Assembly (NCBI GenBank): GCA_030692565.1
Contig: JAUYAO010000054.1
Coordinates: 62,001 to 126,000 of the forward strand
Source of the DNA: Nitrospira sp.
GTDB lineage: Bacteria > Nitrospirota > Nitrospiria > Nitrospirales > Nitrospiraceae
Reading direction: 5' to 3'
DNA length: 64,000 nucleotides
Shown: positions 44,173 through 52,270 of the stretch, in pieces
Layout: the number at the start of each line of letters is the position of its first letter
Position numbering within the stretch: position 1 is the stretch's first letter
Made by a program: the position numbers and the translations under genes
Notes under the pieces: model-generated
Database searches by the model: none
The model's input: only the letters and a program-made list of their open reading frames with translations
What the model was told of the DNA's origin: nothing

Positions 44173-44562
44173 ATGAAGCGCGGAGAGTCGAAGCAATCAG
44201 TTGCAGCCGCGGTCGCCAGCGAGCGACGCAAGTTCGTCCGTGCGACCTTGGTGGGTTCTGCTCTCATTGCCCCCAAAAGCGGTGGCCGCGCCAGTACGGC
44301 TGTGCTCGACAATGTGAATAAAATCGGCGCCGGCCTGCACACCAAGGATCGTTTCCCCATCAATGAGCGAGTGACCGTGTCTCTCGCATTCTTAGACTCA
44401 GACGGCGCCGACCAGCAGGAAAAGTTGGAGGGAACGGTCGCCTGGGTAAAGGATTGGGAAAAAGGATTTTTGACAGGGGTGGTGTGGGATGATCTGGTGA
44501 CCAAAGACAAGAACCGCTGGCTTTTTTACTACCTCGAAGAAACGATCAGATCCTCCGTGTAG
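44173..44562 (+). CDS. PilZ domain protein
   Basis: The 129-residue single-domain protein has the c-di-GMP RxxxR-type motif in ERRKFVR. The second motif is degenerate (DNVNKIGAGL instead of D/NxSxxG), so c-di-GMP binding is uncertain. The remaining strands (ERVTVSLAFL, EGTVAWVKDWEKGFLTGVVW) fit the PilZ barrel. It could link second-messenger signalling to the type IV pilus genes pilT and pilU elsewhere in the window, but nothing shows a direct connection. Confidence 0.8.
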   Translation: MKRGESKQSVAAAVASERRKFVRATLVGSALIAPKSGGRASTAVLDNVNKIGAGLHTKDRFPINERVTVSLAFLDSDGADQQEKLEGTVAWVKDWEKGFLTGVVWDDLVTKDKNRWLFYYLEETIRSSV

Positions 44563-44632
44563 CTGAAGATGCAGGCCCTTCCGTTTTAGCCTCCCATCGT
44601 TCAAATCTCTGCATGGTGTTTTCTGGATTTCG

Positions 44633-46477
44633 CTAGGCGAAGGCCGTGAGCTTCTGCTTCACGTCTTCCAGTTCAGCGGACAGTGTTTCCCATCGGGCGG
44701 TGAGTCGAACAAGGTCCTTCTTCCACCCATCATACTCGATCTGCAGATCGCTCCATGCGGTGGACTTCTCTTTGTAGAGAGAGGGATCAGCCAGCTCAAG
44801 GTCTCGTGCTTTAATCTTCGACTCACACTCGGCGATCTCGGCTTCAGCGCGTGTGACCTGCTTTTCCAGTCTAGCCTGGGTCTTGTTCAAATCTCGACGA
44901 TCTCCGGCTGAGGACTTAGTTGGGGCTTGCGACGCCATGGCCCTGGTTGGTCCGGTGTTTTTCCCGCGCTCCGCTCCCTTTAAGTCGTCGCTTGATTCCT
45001 TAATAGAGTCGATTTCCTGCGCTTTCTTCCACAAGTAATACTCGTAGTCGCCGGTAAAGCTGCGGGCCTTGCCTTCTTCGATCTCAATGACGCGTGTGCA
45101 GACTCTCGTCAGAAACGTAGGGTCGTGCGAAATAAAGATGATCGTGCCGGGGAAATCCGAGAGGGCATCGGTGAGCATGTCGACCGACGCCGGGTCGAGA
45201 TGGTTGGTCGGCTCATCGAGTAACAGCGTGTTGGCCGGCTCGACCAGCATGCGTGCAAGCGCAACGCGGTTGCGTTCCCCTCCGCTCAGCGCCTTGATCG
45301 GTTTTTTTTGATCGTCACCGGTAAAGAGAAAGGCGCCGGCGATCCCGCGGAGGAAGTTCATCTCCGCTTGATGGGACACTTCCGAGAGGGATTGGAGAAT
45401 CGAATGTTCTGGATTCAAGGTCTCGGCCTGGTGCTGGGCGAAGTAATGCAGCGTCACGCCATGGCCGACCGTTCTCTTGCCTTTATCCGGCTCCAGCGCT
45501 CCTGCCAGCATCTTGAGCAACGTGCTTTTCCCGGCTCCGTTTTCTCCCACCAGCGCAACGCGTTGCCCGCGTTCGATCGAGCAATCAACCCGCTCATAGA
45601 CTACTTTTTCGCCATAGCGCTTGGCCGCGCCCTCCAGCTCGAGGACCTGCCGGCCGCTCGCCGCGGGAAGGGGGAACTTGAACTTCACTCGCTTCGGATC
45701 GCGCTTGATCTCGATCATCTTGACCTTCTCAAGCTGCTTGATGCGCGATTGAACCTGGCTGGCTTTGTTGGCCTGGTAGCGGAAACGATCCACGAAGGTT
45801 TGAACCCGTGCGACTTCTTTCGCCTGGCGTCCCGCAGCGGCCTCACGCTGGGCATCCCGCTCCGCGCGGAGTCGTTGGAAGGCCGTATAGTTGCCGCGAT
45901 ATTCTTCGATCTTGTGGTGTCGAAGATCCCAGATATGGGTCACGACGCGATCGAGAAACGCCGTGTCGTGGCTGATGAGCAGCAGCGTCATTTCCGAGTC
46001 CAGGAGAAATTGCTCGAACCAGCGTTGGGTCGGTTTGTCCAGGTGGTTGGTCGGCTCGTCGAGCATGAGGACGTCAGGGTTGGTCAGCAGTAGATGGGCT
46101 AACGCCACCCGCATCCGATAACCACCGGACAGTTTTTCGACCTGACGGGTGAAATCGATTTCCGAAAATCCCAATCCCATGAGGATCCGCTCGGCCTCAT
46201 GTTCTGGGTAGAGATCGCGATGGGTGGCATCCAGCACATTTTTGCCGATGATCGTTTCGAGTTCCTGCGGCAGGTACCCGATGCGGAGCCGCGGGCGTTT
46301 GCGGATGGTGCCTTTGTCCGGAGATTCTTCCCCGAGGATCATCCGAAAGAGTGTGGTTTTGCCGGCCCCATTCGGTCCGACTAATCCCACTCGGGAACCA
46401 GGGCGAAGGTGTGCCGATGCGCCCTCAAGCAGAATTCTCGTGGAGTATTGTTTATGGACTGATTCGATTTGTAGCAT
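44633..46477 (-). CDS. ABC-F family ATPase, second paralogue
   Basis: The 614-residue soluble protein with two ABC domains has Walker A GPNGAGKTT and GENGAGKST, signatures KLSGGYRMRVALA and ALSGGERNRVALA, and DEPTNHLD twice. A charged linker between the domains has AKEVARVQTFVDRFRYQANKASQVQSR, as in the YheS/EttA group. The last 80 residues form a coiled coil. It is a translation-factor-type ABC protein, distinct from the Uup at 1155. A tRNA-Ala gene lies upstream on the same strand. Confidence 0.92.
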   Translation of the reverse strand: MLQIESVHKQYSTRILLEGASAHLRPGSRVGLVGPNGAGKTTLFRMILGEESPDKGTIRKRPRLRIGYLPQELETIIGKNVLDATHRDLYPEHEAERILMGLGFSEIDFTRQVEKLSGGYRMRVALAHLLLTNPDVLMLDEPTNHLDKPTQRWFEQFLLDSEMTLLLISHDTAFLDRVVTHIWDLRHHKIEEYRGNYTAFQRLRAERDAQREAAAGRQAKEVARVQTFVDRFRYQANKASQVQSRIKQLEKVKMIEIKRDPKRVKFKFPLPAASGRQVLELEGAAKRYGEKVVYERVDCSIERGQRVALVGENGAGKSTLLKMLAGALEPDKGKRTVGHGVTLHYFAQHQAETLNPEHSILQSLSEVSHQAEMNFLRGIAGAFLFTGDDQKKPIKALSGGERNRVALARMLVEPANTLLLDEPTNHLDPASVDMLTDALSDFPGTIIFISHDPTFLTRVCTRVIEIEEGKARSFTGDYEYYLWKKAQEIDSIKESSDDLKGAERGKNTGPTRAMASQAPTKSSAGDRRDLNKTQARLEKQVTRAEAEIAECESKIKARDLELADPSLYKEKSTAWSDLQIEYDGWKKDLVRLTARWETLSAELEDVKQKLTAFA

Positions 46478-46576
46478 GGCTATTGTTCAATCAGATAGAG
46501 AGATGAATGAGAAGTAGTGACCCGCGCGCAAATGCATTCAACGATCTAGAGGGCGCGGTTCAACCGAAGGTTGGTT

Positions 46577-46652
46577 TGGTGGAGCTGGCCGGGATTGAAC
46601 CGGCGACCTCGTGAATGCCATTCACGCGCGCTCCCAACTGCGCTACAGCCCC
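46577..46652 (-). tRNA. tRNA-Ala (anticodon GGC)
   Basis: A 76-nt cloverleaf on the minus strand: acceptor GGGGCTG pairing with CAGCTCC (one G-U), D-arm GCGC, anticodon stem CGTGA/TCACG with loop ATGGCAT, T-arm GCCGG-TTCAATC-CCGGC, and encoded CCA at the 3' end. Anticodon GGC reads GCC and GCU codons. Confidence 0.96.
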
Positions 46653-46843
46653 ACACCGTTGGTCTAGAGATACGTACTCCGCGAGAAGTTCCGGCATGCT
46701 AACACGCAGGTCCCACCCAGTCAAGAAAGCGAAACATGGGAGACGGCTGGAACCGACGCCCACCGGGGTGGGAACGGTGTTGATGCAGGAGTGGCTGGAG
46801 TGGGGGTAGGGTGTTTTTCTGGGTGTTTTAGGCGGGGATCGGC

Positions 46844-46872
46844 TTGACAAACGGATGGGCGGTACCTACGAT
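46844..46872 (+). promoter_or_regulatory. purA: Sigma-70 promoter for purA
   Basis: TTGACA at 46844-46849 and TACGAT at 46867-46872 are separated by exactly 17 bases. Transcription would start near 46879, just ahead of a terminator-like hairpin and 72 bases ahead of the purA start codon. Confidence 0.75.
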
Positions 46873-46882
46873 GGGCCCCCGC

Positions 46883-46918
46883 GGCTCTGATCTCCCCATC
46901 GGGTCAGAGCCATTTTTT
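46883..46918 (+). terminator. Terminator-like hairpin in the purA leader
   Basis: GGCTCTGA and TCAGAGCC form a perfect 8-base stem around a 13-base loop, followed by ATTTTTT. It lies downstream of the promoter and upstream of purA, so it could act as an attenuator of purA, or serve as a 5' stabilising hairpin. No known purine riboswitch fold is apparent. Confidence 0.7.
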
Positions 46919-46950
46919 CGTGATTGAACGGGCTGAGAGGAAGTGGTGGT

Positions 46951-48264
46951 ATGGGAAATCTCGTCATAATTGGCGCCCAATGGGGCGATGAAGGTAAGGG
47001 CAAGATCGTCGATATTTTGGCGAAAGATGCCAATATTGTCGTGCGCTATCAGGGCGGCTCGAATGCGGGACATACGGTCATCAACGAGCGCGGGACCTAT
47101 ATTTTCCATCTGATTCCATCGGGGATTCTCTATCGCGGGACGACGTGTGTCATTGGAAACGGCGTGGTCGTCGATCCAGGTGCGTTGATCGAAGAGATGG
47201 ATCGGCTTCAACCATTGGGTATTGCCTTTGGGAAGAATTTTGCCGTCAGCCAACGGGCGCATATGATTCTGCCTTACCATAAGGCCATTGATCGGGCATC
47301 CGAGCAGTCAAAGGGCTCGCGCAAGATCGGCACAACCGGTCGCGGGATCGGGCCCTCCTATGCTGATAAAATGGCCCGCGTCGGGATTCGCATGGGCGAT
47401 TTGTTGAATCCGGCGTTGTTCAGAAAAAAGCTGGAAGAAAATCTCGTCGAAATGAATTGGTTTTTGGAGCGGCTCTATAAAGTCGAGACGTTTCAGGTCG
47501 ACAAGGTCTTCGATCAATACATGGGCTATGCGGAACGCCTGAAGAGCTATATCGTCGATACGACGACGCTGTTGAATCGGGCGATCAACAAGGATAAGAC
47601 GGTCTTGTTTGAAGGGGCGCAGGGTACCCATTTGGATGTCGATTTTGGAACCTATCCCTTTGTCACGTCGTCCAGTTCTGCCGCGGGCGGGGCCTGCACC
47701 GGGACTGGTGTGGGGCCGACGATGATCGATGCGGTGATGGGAATCGCCAAAGCCTATACGACTCGGGTCGGAAGCGGACCGTTTCCGACGGAGTTGACCG
47801 ACGCCGTGGGTCAAGGCCTTCAGGAGCGCGGGCGTGAGTTTGGTTCGACCACCGGGCGCGCGCGGCGATGCGGTTGGTACGACGCGGTTGTGGTGCGTCA
47901 TGCCGCCCAGGTAAACGGCTTGACGTCGCTCGCAGTGACGAAATTGGATGTGCTGGACGGTTGTAAGGAATTAAAATTATGCGTGGGGTATAGACACGGG
48001 GGCATTCTCTACAAGGAAATGCCCTCAGACCTGGACGTGCTCATGCAGTGCGAGCCGGTCTATCAACGCATGAAAGGCTGGACGTCCTCGACGACCGGGG
48101 CGACCACGTATAAGCAGCTTCCTGCTGAAGCCAAGCGTTATCTGGCACGCATTGAAGAACTGGCAGATTGCCGTATCGATATGATCTCGACCGGATCCAA
48201 GCGCACCGAAACCGTCACCCTGCGCAATCCGCTGAAGTGTTCCCGCCGTCGACCACGTTCCTAG
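46951..48264 (+). CDS. purA: Adenylosuccinate synthetase
   Basis: The 437-residue GTP-dependent enzyme converts IMP and aspartate to adenylosuccinate, the first step to AMP. Visible motifs are GAQWGDEGKGKIVD (P-loop), GNGVVVDPGAL, TTGRGIGPSYADK and GSTTGRARRCGWYD. The start is ATG 46951; a longer frame would run into the leader hairpin. It has a clear promoter and a possible attenuator upstream. tRNA-Lys follows 74 bases after the stop. Confidence 0.96.
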   Translation: MGNLVIIGAQWGDEGKGKIVDILAKDANIVVRYQGGSNAGHTVINERGTYIFHLIPSGILYRGTTCVIGNGVVVDPGALIEEMDRLQPLGIAFGKNFAVSQRAHMILPYHKAIDRASEQSKGSRKIGTTGRGIGPSYADKMARVGIRMGDLLNPALFRKKLEENLVEMNWFLERLYKVETFQVDKVFDQYMGYAERLKSYIVDTTTLLNRAINKDKTVLFEGAQGTHLDVDFGTYPFVTSSSSAAGGACTGTGVGPTMIDAVMGIAKAYTTRVGSGPFPTELTDAVGQGLQERGREFGSTTGRARRCGWYDAVVVRHAAQVNGLTSLAVTKLDVLDGCKELKLCVGYRHGGILYKEMPSDLDVLMQCEPVYQRMKGWTSSTTGATTYKQLPAEAKRYLARIEELADCRIDMISTGSKRTETVTLRNPLKCSRRRPRS

Positions 48265-48337
48265 CCAGCCGGCATGGCGACTTCTGGTCTCTATGGGGTT
48301 GACAATCGCCTGGCTGGATGACAGCATTTCGCATCGT

Positions 48338-48413
48338 GAGCCGGTAGCTCAGTTGGTAGAGCATCGCCCTTTTAAGGCGAGGGCCCTGGGTTCGAGTCCC
48401 AGCCGGCTCACCA
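48338..48413 (+). tRNA. tRNA-Lys (anticodon TTT), integration site of the island
   Basis: A 76-nt cloverleaf: acceptor GAGCCGG with CCGGCTC, D-arm GCTC/GAGC, anticodon stem TCGCC/GGCGA with loop CTTTTAA, T-arm CTGGG-TTCGAGT-CCCAG and encoded CCA. The 3' 48 bases are repeated exactly at 53973-54020, so this end marks a recombination site and the intact gene was kept. Confidence 0.97.
48366..48413 (+). repeat. Attachment repeat, left copy (in tRNA-Lys 3' half)
   Basis: The 48 bases from GCCCTTTTAAGGCGAGGG to the CCA end are identical to 53973-54020. This is the usual att structure left by tyrosine-recombinase integration into a tRNA 3' end. Confidence 0.9.
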
Positions 48414-48730
48414 TTTTCAAGCACTTAGGAGTTTTGTCACTTCCACAGAACCGCTATTGGCAGAAAAACCCCCTACTTTTATTGGGCTAATTCGACTTTT
48501 TCGAGGCGAGGGCCCCTCTTTTCGTATCGGCTCAGTATGTTCCCTGGTGTGCGGCGGTGTGACCAGGTAGCAAAGCTGGCCCGAATTCTTTACCGCGATC
48601 ACGGTTGCAGGCCTCTTGGAAGTGAACAACAGCATCCAGCACACCCACGCACGCGACCGTAACCTCACTTCCATGACAAGGCTCTTTGGGGCGGTCCCCC
48701 CCCAACAGGCTTGGCAGGACTTGCGCGAAA
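48414..48730. other. 317 bp non-coding stretch at the left end of the island
   Basis: No convincing gene is seen. At 48504-48534 there is a degraded match to the tRNA-Lys 3' half (AGGCGAGGGCCC, then TTCG, then CGGCTCA), which may be a remnant of an older attachment site. The rest holds nothing I recognise. Confidence 0.4.
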
Positions 48731-48748
48731 ACTACTAATATTAGTAGT
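48731..48748. promoter_or_regulatory. 18 bp perfect palindrome, toxin-antitoxin operator candidate
   Basis: ACTACTAATATTAGTAGT reads the same on both strands. It ends 12 bases before the first codon of the RelE-like frame, the normal place for the autoregulatory operator of a HigBA/RelBE-type operon. The XRE antitoxin downstream is the likely binder. Confidence 0.7.
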
Positions 48749-48760
48749 GTCCGTGCTAAG

Positions 48761-49123
48761 ATGCAAATCGAGATGGATACGTCTCAATTTGCGCCTGCGT
48801 ACAAGGTCATCTTTTATCGGACGCCCCAGGGGGCTGAGCCGGTCAGAGAATGGGTGCAGTCTTTGAATTGAAGTGAGCGGCTTCAGCTTGGGCAGGCGAT
48901 TCAAGTGCTGCAAATGAATGGCCCCGCGCTGCCCATGCCGTATGCGTGCCCACTGGGCTAGGGGCTGTTTGAACTGCGGGAGAGGGTGGGCAAGGTTCGG
49001 TAGCGGGTGTTCTATACGTTCGACGGTGGCAGGGTCGTGGTCCTTCTCCATGCAGCGGTGAAGGATCAGCGAGTACTTGAAGCCAATATTGCGCTTGTTC
49101 GGCGAAGGTTGAAGGACTATTGA
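48761..49123 (+). pseudogene. RelE/HigB-like (Gp49-type) toxin with three in-frame stops
   Basis: A single frame of 121 codons with no frameshift gives a recognisable toxin: YKVIFYRTPQGAEPVREWVQSLN, GPALPMPYACPLG, GLFELRERVGKVR, RVFYTFDGGRVVLLHA and VRRRLKDY. It is interrupted by TGA at 48869, TAG at 48959 and TAG at 49001. Toxins of this fold cleave mRNA on the ribosome. Loss of the toxin with the antitoxin kept is a common end-state of TA modules. The start could be ATG 48761 or 48773. Confidence 0.85.
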
Positions 49124-49140
49124 AAGAGGAGATAGGCAAT

Positions 49141-49467
49141 ATGAAAACCAGGAAAGCATCCGGAGCGGGTGGAAGTTCATTCGATGGTTGGTTGAATGAA
49201 CAAGATGATGCGTTCAAGGCAGAGGTGATTGCCGTGGCGATGAAACGTCAATTCGTGATGAAGCTTCGGGCGATGATGAAGGCGCAAGGCATCGGCGTGA
49301 ACGCGCTGCAGAAGATGTTGGGCACAGGACCGTCTCAGGTGCAACGATTGTTAGATCCTGAGGATATCGGCATTTCGTTGAAGTCGATTGCCAAGCTGCT
49401 CGCCGTTCTTGGTATGGCAGGACAAATTGCCGTTGAGCCCAAACTGCCGAAGAAGCAGGTGGCCTGA
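49141..49467 (+). CDS. XRE-family antitoxin (HigA-like)
   Basis: The 108-residue protein has a helix-turn-helix of the XRE class in residues about 35-95 (MKLRAMMKAQGIGVNALQKMLGTGPSQVQRLL then ISLKSIAKLLAVLGM). It would neutralise the upstream RelE-like toxin and bind the 18 bp palindrome. GAGGAG precedes ATG 49141. Its stop is two bases from the start of the TOTE-type gene, so the antitoxin and the primase-helicase share a transcript, and it may now serve as their regulator. Confidence 0.88.
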   Translation: MKTRKASGAGGSSFDGWLNEQDDAFKAEVIAVAMKRQFVMKLRAMMKAQGIGVNALQKMLGTGPSQVQRLLDPEDIGISLKSIAKLLAVLGMAGQIAVEPKLPKKQVA

Positions 49468-49469
49468 GT

Positions 49470-52007
49470 GTGACTGCTCCAGGGGCTTCTCAATTCTCAG
49501 AGCCGCAGTTCCGGGCTCTCGAGCTTCGACTCAAGCAGCTGGATGTCGAAAGGGCTGAGGTTCTTCAGGCTATCAAGGAGCTCAAGAGTGTTGCTGATCG
49601 GGAAACTGCGCTGACGCAGGTTATCGACAGTGCCCTATTGGGTCGGCCGCTTCGAGATTCACCCCCGATCACTCCAGACGAACAGATAGCCGTGTTCTTG
49701 CAGCTGTTTCGTTGCCGTGAAAGCGTCTATCCAAAGCGGTGGGAAAACGCCAAGTCGGGAAAGAGCGGCTACGCTCCGGCCTGCCGCAACGAATGGGTGC
49801 AGCCTCTTTGTCAGAAACCAACGATCAGATGCACCGATTGCGGCAATCAGGCGTTTCTCCCTCTTAATGAAGATGCGGCTCAAGCACATCTTCAGGGCCA
49901 GTTGACGATTGGAACGTATGCGATTGATGCGGATGATTCGTGTGCGTTTCTCGCGTGCGATTTTGACGGCTCAGGATGGCAGGAGGATGTCAGTGTCTAC
50001 AGAGAGAGTGCACAGGGGCTTGGAATCGAAGTGGCGGTGGAGCGATCCCGTTCTGGACAAGGGGCTCATGCGTGGATTTTCTTTGACGGAAAAGTTCCAG
50101 CTCGACTCGCTCGCAATGTGGGCACGCTGATTCTCTCCCGTTGTCTTGAGGCTCGGCACCAGCTCAGCATGAAGTCATTTGACCGCTTGTTCCCCAGCCA
50201 GGATTATGTGCCCAAAGGTGGGTTCGGCAACCTGATTGCGCTGCCTTTACAGAAAACACCCCGAGAGTCGGGCAACAGTTGTTTCTTGGATGAGCGGCTT
50301 TCCGTCATTCAAGACCAGTGGGAATACCTGGCGCACGTGAAACGGCCGCACTGTCAAGAGGTGCAACGGCTGCTCGACCGATTCCTTCCAAGCTTCCCGA
50401 AAGCCTCGACGCGGCACGATGCCTTTGACGATGTGGCATGGATAACGGATCGATCGCTCATGGATGCCGAAAGCGGGAGCAGAGATCACGCGGAGCCCAC
50501 GATCGAAGGAACCGTCGAACTCACCGTTGGCTCCATGATTCGCGTGCCTCTCACAGGGTTGCCAGGAAAGCTTCTTGGGAGACTCAGGAAAACGGCGAGC
50601 TTTCCCAATCCAACGTTCTACAAGTTGCAAAGAATGCGGATGCAGACCTATCCGCATCCGCGGTTCATCTTTTCTGGAGAGCTTCGTCCGGATGAACTGC
50701 TGTTGCCTCGGGGCCTGCTTGACCGGGTGACCCACATCTTATCGGGAGCGGGCGCGCAAGTCGTCATGCGCGATGAGCGGCTGGCCAAGAGACGAATCAA
50801 AGTAGAATTCGCTGGAGAACTGACACAATCTCAGAAGGAAGCGGTCAGGGCCCTCAAAAAAAGCGAGATCGGCGTACTCGTTGCTCCTCCAGGGTTTGGC
50901 AAAACGGTGGTGGGCTGCGCGCTGATCGTCGAACGACACGTGTCCACGCTCGTCTTGGTGCACAGCCAACCGCTTCTCGACCAGTGGAAGGAGAGCCTGA
51001 TTAAGTTCCTTGGGCTCAATCCGAAGGAGGTCGGGATTCTTGGAGGCACAATAAAGAAGACAACCGGGAAGCTTGATCTGATGATGCTTCAGACACTGAC
51101 TCGAATGGGGGACCTTCACGAGATTGCACTGCGCTACTCGCATGTCATCATTGATGAGTGTCATCATATTCCGGCCGTGTCATTTGAAGGAGTTCTTAAG
51201 CAGCTCCCTGCACGGTACGTGCTTGGTCTGACCGCCACGCCGTATCGAAAGGATGGCCTTGAGGCAATTCTCTTTCAGCAGTGTGGTCCGGTGAGACATG
51301 AAATTGTGTCTGCCGATGAAGGCAAGCTCGAAAAAACCGTCACGATCTTTGAGACCGGGTATCGTCCACCCAGCGAAGTGGGAGAGAAACCGGCCTATCA
51401 TGTCTTGATGCATAGTCTTGTCAATGATACCGGAAGAAATAGTCGGATTGCGGCGGACGTAGTGAAGGCGCTTTCAGCGAAGCAATTTCCGCTCTTGATT
51501 TCTGACCGGAAGGACCATCTTGATACGCTGACGAAGGGAATTGAAAATCTGGCGACAGCAGAGGCATCTTTGGCGCAGCTCGTGGTGATTCGACTCGATG
51601 GCGATATGTCCATCAAAGAGCGACGTCTCGCGTTTGAAAGAATCCGTGAGATCAGGACCCAAGGCGTGCCTCTGCTCGTGGTAGCCACGGCACCATTGGT
51701 TGGTGAAGGGGTTGATCTGCCTGAATTGGATACGCTTGTCTTGGCAACGCCGCTGTCATTCGAAGGACGGATGGTCCAATATGCAGGTCGACTCCATCGC
51801 CTGGTTGAGGGTAAAACCCATGTTCGAATCGTCGATTATGTCGATTCGAGCAACGCCATGCTTCTGAGCATGTATCGGAATCGAATCAAGGCGTACCGCA
51901 AGATGGGATATGAGATTCGAGAACCCCATGACATGCTGGGCGGAAGCCCATCGCGAGCGCGTGGGAAGGGTGCTGCCGCAGAGCAACAAGGGCTTGAGCT
52001 AGGATAA
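49470..52007 (+). CDS. TOTE-type archaeo-eukaryotic primase fused to a DEAD/DEAH-like helicase
   Basis: In this 845-residue protein, residues 15-45 form a short coiled coil, followed by a zinc knuckle (Cys105, 114, 121, 124). An AEP primase domain has the catalytic DFD at 164-166 and SRSGQGAH at 193-200, then a GGFGNLIALPLQ segment. A superfamily 2 helicase follows: Walker A APPGFGKT (472-479), DECHH (562-566), TATP (588-591) and motif VI QYAGRLHRL. The N-terminal module matches the primase of TOTE conflict systems. It probably acts on invading or transposing DNA or RNA. GTG 49470 is two bases after the antitoxin stop. Confidence 0.88.
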   Translation: MTAPGASQFSEPQFRALELRLKQLDVERAEVLQAIKELKSVADRETALTQVIDSALLGRPLRDSPPITPDEQIAVFLQLFRCRESVYPKRWENAKSGKSGYAPACRNEWVQPLCQKPTIRCTDCGNQAFLPLNEDAAQAHLQGQLTIGTYAIDADDSCAFLACDFDGSGWQEDVSVYRESAQGLGIEVAVERSRSGQGAHAWIFFDGKVPARLARNVGTLILSRCLEARHQLSMKSFDRLFPSQDYVPKGGFGNLIALPLQKTPRESGNSCFLDERLSVIQDQWEYLAHVKRPHCQEVQRLLDRFLPSFPKASTRHDAFDDVAWITDRSLMDAESGSRDHAEPTIEGTVELTVGSMIRVPLTGLPGKLLGRLRKTASFPNPTFYKLQRMRMQTYPHPRFIFSGELRPDELLLPRGLLDRVTHILSGAGAQVVMRDERLAKRRIKVEFAGELTQSQKEAVRALKKSEIGVLVAPPGFGKTVVGCALIVERHVSTLVLVHSQPLLDQWKESLIKFLGLNPKEVGILGGTIKKTTGKLDLMMLQTLTRMGDLHEIALRYSHVIIDECHHIPAVSFEGVLKQLPARYVLGLTATPYRKDGLEAILFQQCGPVRHEIVSADEGKLEKTVTIFETGYRPPSEVGEKPAYHVLMHSLVNDTGRNSRIAADVVKALSAKQFPLLISDRKDHLDTLTKGIENLATAEASLAQLVVIRLDGDMSIKERRLAFERIREIRTQGVPLLVVATAPLVGEGVDLPELDTLVLATPLSFEGRMVQYAGRLHRLVEGKTHVRIVDYVDSSNAMLLSMYRNRIKAYRKMGYEIREPHDMLGGSPSRARGKGAAAEQQGLELG

Positions 52008-52270
52008 GCGTGAATGACAGAGATCGAGGAACAAGAGGACCGGTTGATCAAAGAGGCCGTTCCAATGAAGAGTTGGCTTGTGGCGAGATCTCTTGGCGCG
52101 GGGGGGGCTCTGCCCCATTGATCATCGATGATGCACATGCATGGTAGGCACGGAGTACTCGGATGTATCAGCGGCGTAAACGTTGACCAAGGATGCTGGC
52201 CGGCATAGGTCGGTTGGTGGATAAAAACGTTTGCATTTAGCTGTAAGTGCATGCATATGTATCCATTCAT
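52008..52270. other. Promoter region of the AbiE pair
   Basis: This 263 bp stretch has no gene. It contains ATGCACATGCATG near 52128 and GTGCATGCATATG at 52247, related palindromic words that could be antitoxin-binding sites, since AbiEi proteins repress their own promoters. No clear -35/-10 pair was found. Confidence 0.4.

Noticed and set aside
46501-46560. Further hairpin copy near the tRNA-Ala gene
   Set aside because: CGCGCGCA occurs there but the surrounding bases lack the GTGCTCGC half, the TCGG segment and paired arms.
46883-46950. Purine riboswitch ahead of purA
   Set aside because: The leader is too short, and no three-way junction with the conserved loop bases is visible; only a simple hairpin and T-run are supported.
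48761-49123. Toxin read through stop codons (selenocysteine or pyrrolysine)
   Set aside because: Both TGA and TAG occur, no SECIS-like hairpin is evident after the TGA, and the positions would not need special residues; nonsense mutation is simpler.
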